Part shown: positions 62,382-64,000 of the stretch, piece by piece | Position numbering within the stretch: the first letter of the stretch is position 1 | Layout: each line of letters begins with the position of its first letter | Origin: Azospirillaceae bacterium | GTDB lineage: Bacteria; Pseudomonadota; Alphaproteobacteria; Azospirillales; Azospirillaceae | Length of the DNA stretch: 64,000 bases | NCBI GenBank assembly: GCA_031291675.1 | Contig: JARLIO010000034.1 | Span: forward strand, 496,001-560,000 | Direction: 5' to 3' | Translations under genes and position numbers: made by a program | The notes under the pieces: generated by a model | What the model was told of the DNA's origin: nothing | Seen by the model: the letters and a program-made list of their open reading frames with translations, nothing else | The model's database searches: none

Positions 62382-63602
62382 ATGCCAACGGAATACACGG
62401 ACCACCAAAAGGCACTGGAAGAAAAAATAAATGCCTTCGAAACACAAGTAAAAGATCTTCACCAACGAGATGATAATGAAATCGTTCGAACTCTTGTCAT
62501 GCATCGACGGTGGTTGATCGGAAAGGGCGGGTTCCGCCTTAATCTCGAATTCCGGGACCTCTCGGGTGCCGATCTTCATGGTGCCATGCTCGATTCCGCC
62601 ATGCTTACCGGTGCCAACCTGGCGAAGGTGAATCTCCGGGGCGCCAGTTTGAAGCAGGCGATCCTGGTGGGTGCCGATCTGGAAGAAGCCGATCTCCGGG
62701 ACGCCGATCTGACAGGCGCCGACCTTCGAGGCGCAAATTTTCACCGGGCCTTGCTGGCTGGGGCGACGCTTCATGGTGCCGATCTTTCCTGTCTCGGCAT
62801 CGAGGCGACCGACAGGCGAACCGAGATCGAAGGAAAACCGACGATCTTGACCGAGGCAAATCTCAGCCAGGCAATATTATGCCAGGCAAAGCTGATCGGA
62901 TGCGACCTGTCCGGTGCAGAACTGCACGACGCCGACCTGTCCGGTGCCGACATGACTGATTCCATTCTGCTCGGCGCGGACCTCTCTGGAGCGAACCTGG
63001 CAAATTCTGTCCTTCACAACGCGGTCCTTGACCTTTCGTCCCAGGATCCCGCCACCATGGCCAAAATTGCCGCGATCGGCGGTACGGTTGCACCAACCTA
63101 CCGGGAATTGAGCGTCGGCGGATTCGTCGACGCGATCCGTGACCATGAGCAATGGGTTGATAGTGGCGGCGCTTCCGGGCGGCGCCTCGACCTGGATCGA
63201 GCGCGAATTCCGGCGGTCAAGATGACGGGGCGAAACCTTGCGGGTGCACGCTGTCGTCGGTCCCTCGTCGAAGGAGGCGAATGGATCGAGGTCAATCTGA
63301 GAATGGCGGATTTTTCATTTTCCAACATTGCCGGCATCACGATCAGGGCCGGGGATTTGCGCGGGATCGCCCTGCGCCGATCCAACCTGACGGCTGGAAA
63401 TCTCACCGGTTCCAACCTGGATGTCCATCCGGTGGGGGGCCGCACCTGGCCGTCCAATCTCGAAGGCGCAATCCTGCGCGAGGCCAACCTGACGAACGCC
63501 ACGTTCGGCAATGCGATCCTGCGTCGCGTCGACTTCACGGGATGCACGGTCTCCGGCACCTCCATGCGGGGCGCTGACCTGGAAGGCGCAAAGCGACCAT
63601 GA
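62382..63602 (+). CDS. Pentapeptide repeat protein
   Basis: A 406-residue protein. The head (about 1-55) is charged and probably coiled (KALEEKINAFETQVKDL). Then A(D/N)LxG-type pentapeptide repeats run through about residues 60-220 and again 275-405, giving two right-handed quadrilateral beta-helix blocks. Between them is a helical insert containing TYRELSVGGFVDAIRDHEQW. Such proteins are cytosolic and have varied or unknown roles; some mimic DNA, but nothing here shows that. It starts 95 bp after the PAS remnant and lies between the intact and the broken MerR copies, so it may belong to the same acquired segment. Confidence 0.88.
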   Translation: MPTEYTDHQKALEEKINAFETQVKDLHQRDDNEIVRTLVMHRRWLIGKGGFRLNLEFRDLSGADLHGAMLDSAMLTGANLAKVNLRGASLKQAILVGADLEEADLRDADLTGADLRGANFHRALLAGATLHGADLSCLGIEATDRRTEIEGKPTILTEANLSQAILCQAKLIGCDLSGAELHDADLSGADMTDSILLGADLSGANLANSVLHNAVLDLSSQDPATMAKIAAIGGTVAPTYRELSVGGFVDAIRDHEQWVDSGGASGRRLDLDRARIPAVKMTGRNLAGARCRRSLVEGGEWIEVNLRMADFSFSNIAGITIRAGDLRGIALRRSNLTAGNLTGSNLDVHPVGGRTWPSNLEGAILREANLTNATFGNAILRRVDFTGCTVSGTSMRGADLEGAKRP

Positions 63603-63734
63603 CCGAGGCCTTTTCAGGACTCGGTATCGCAAGGTCGTGGTGAAATTTCAGGGGGCGCCGGGGCTGGCGGCCGCCTCGCTGGGATTACCAAGCGGACGAG
63701 GGACGCGATCACCGGTTCCGCCCCGGTGCTGGCG

Positions 63735-64000
63735 TCAGCCAGCGATCTGGCCTGCCATTCCGAAAATCTGCGCGGCGCGGGTCGCCGTCGCCTCTGATGG
63801 CAAGAACTGTCCGCTCAGCCGTTCCAGCGCCGCCAAATCCAGGCCGACGACGTTCCCCGGGCGCATGCCAGCGCCAAGCAGTCGGTGGATCCGGCAAAGG
63901 CACATCACCTGTTCCGCCGGATAGAGACGATCACCGTTTTTATCTCGTGACAGTTGTAGAGCACCATAGCGGCTTTGCCCTATGCGGATGACCTCCCGGG
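63735..64000 (-). pseudogene. Truncated second copy of the MerR/cobalamin regulator (5' end outside window)
   Basis: Reading leftward from the window edge, the frame encodes part of a MerR head (REVIRIGQSRYG, SRDKNGDRLYPAEQV) and the linker (GAGMRPGNVVGLDLAALERL), then diverges and stops at 63737. It aligns without gaps to 61151-61370 of the intact gene at an offset of 2,630 bp. The B12 domain is missing, and conserved HTH-wing residues are changed: the Trp and Glu of KWESRYGFP are Gly and Gln. This looks like a decayed duplicate, though its N-terminus cannot be seen. Confidence 0.75.

Noticed and set aside
1-64000. CRISPR arrays, tRNA, rRNA, riboswitches and intact transposases
   Set aside because: I scanned for regularly spaced repeats, tRNA-like cloverleaf ends, conserved rRNA stretches and transposase motifs and saw none. 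Only XerD is a recombinase, and it is the housekeeping type.

Overview
The window is GC-rich DNA from a bacterial chromosome. Gene content and order point to an alphaproteobacterium, most likely of the Rhodospirillales. The blocks that suggest this are secA next to a PpiC-type isomerase, argJ and mutT, and xerD-(unknown)-aroK-aroB-hlyC/corC-DUF2889. The placement is inference from content; no rRNA or tRNA gene is present to confirm it. Most of the window is ordinary chromosomal backbone, with a few accessory patches.

Layout. 1-6.7 kb: glycogen metabolism (3' part of glgX, glgC, glgA) interrupted by an ammonium transporter. 6.8-9.7 kb: phosphonatase pair phnW-phnX and a glutathione transferase. 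9.7-12 kb: small membrane protein, SET-domain protein, Bcr/CflA-type exporter. 12.2-19.3 kb: a GntR/FCD regulator divergent from an ABC importer, an Asp/Glu/hydantoin racemase-family enzyme and a PuuE-like deacetylase, with a double operator upstream and a strong hairpin at the end. 19.4-24.2 kb: alanine catabolism (alr-dadA-ridA) beneath a TyrR-like activator; the leader carries three TyrR-like boxes, an IHF-like site and a -24/-12 promoter-like element in the order typical of sigma-54 control. 24.3-31.6 kb: TetR regulator, membrane GH17 protein, branched-chain aminotransferase-like enzyme, orphan LivH with a lipoprotein-like N-terminus, DUF1275 protein, quinone oxidoreductase.

31.6-33.1 kb is an accessory patch: a 169-bp duplication carrying two copies of a tiny gene flanks a DUF2019 gene and a broken possibly antitoxin-like gene. 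33.3-38.7 kb: M23 peptidase, EttA, and lactate oxidation genes lutABC. 39-48.4 kb: methyltransferase, mutT, argJ, PpiC-type isomerase, secA, accA, dctA. 48.8-53 kb: a citrate synthase-like protein with its own DNA-binding head, divergent from a family III CoA transferase with unusual domain order, then a diguanylate cyclase. 53-60.4 kb: xerD, two uncharacterised proteins, aroK, aroB, a CorC-family protein and DUF2889.

60.4-64 kb is a second accessory patch. It holds a CarH-like MerR/cobalamin regulator, a decaying PAS protein with compensating frameshifts, a pentapeptide-repeat protein, and a truncated second copy of the MerR gene running off the end. The three signals I find most worth testing are the sigma-54-type architecture of the alanine operon, the self-contained HTH-citrate synthase/operator/CoA-transferase unit, and the CarH-like regulator with its broken duplicate. 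No CRISPR array, prophage, intact insertion sequence or RNA gene was seen.
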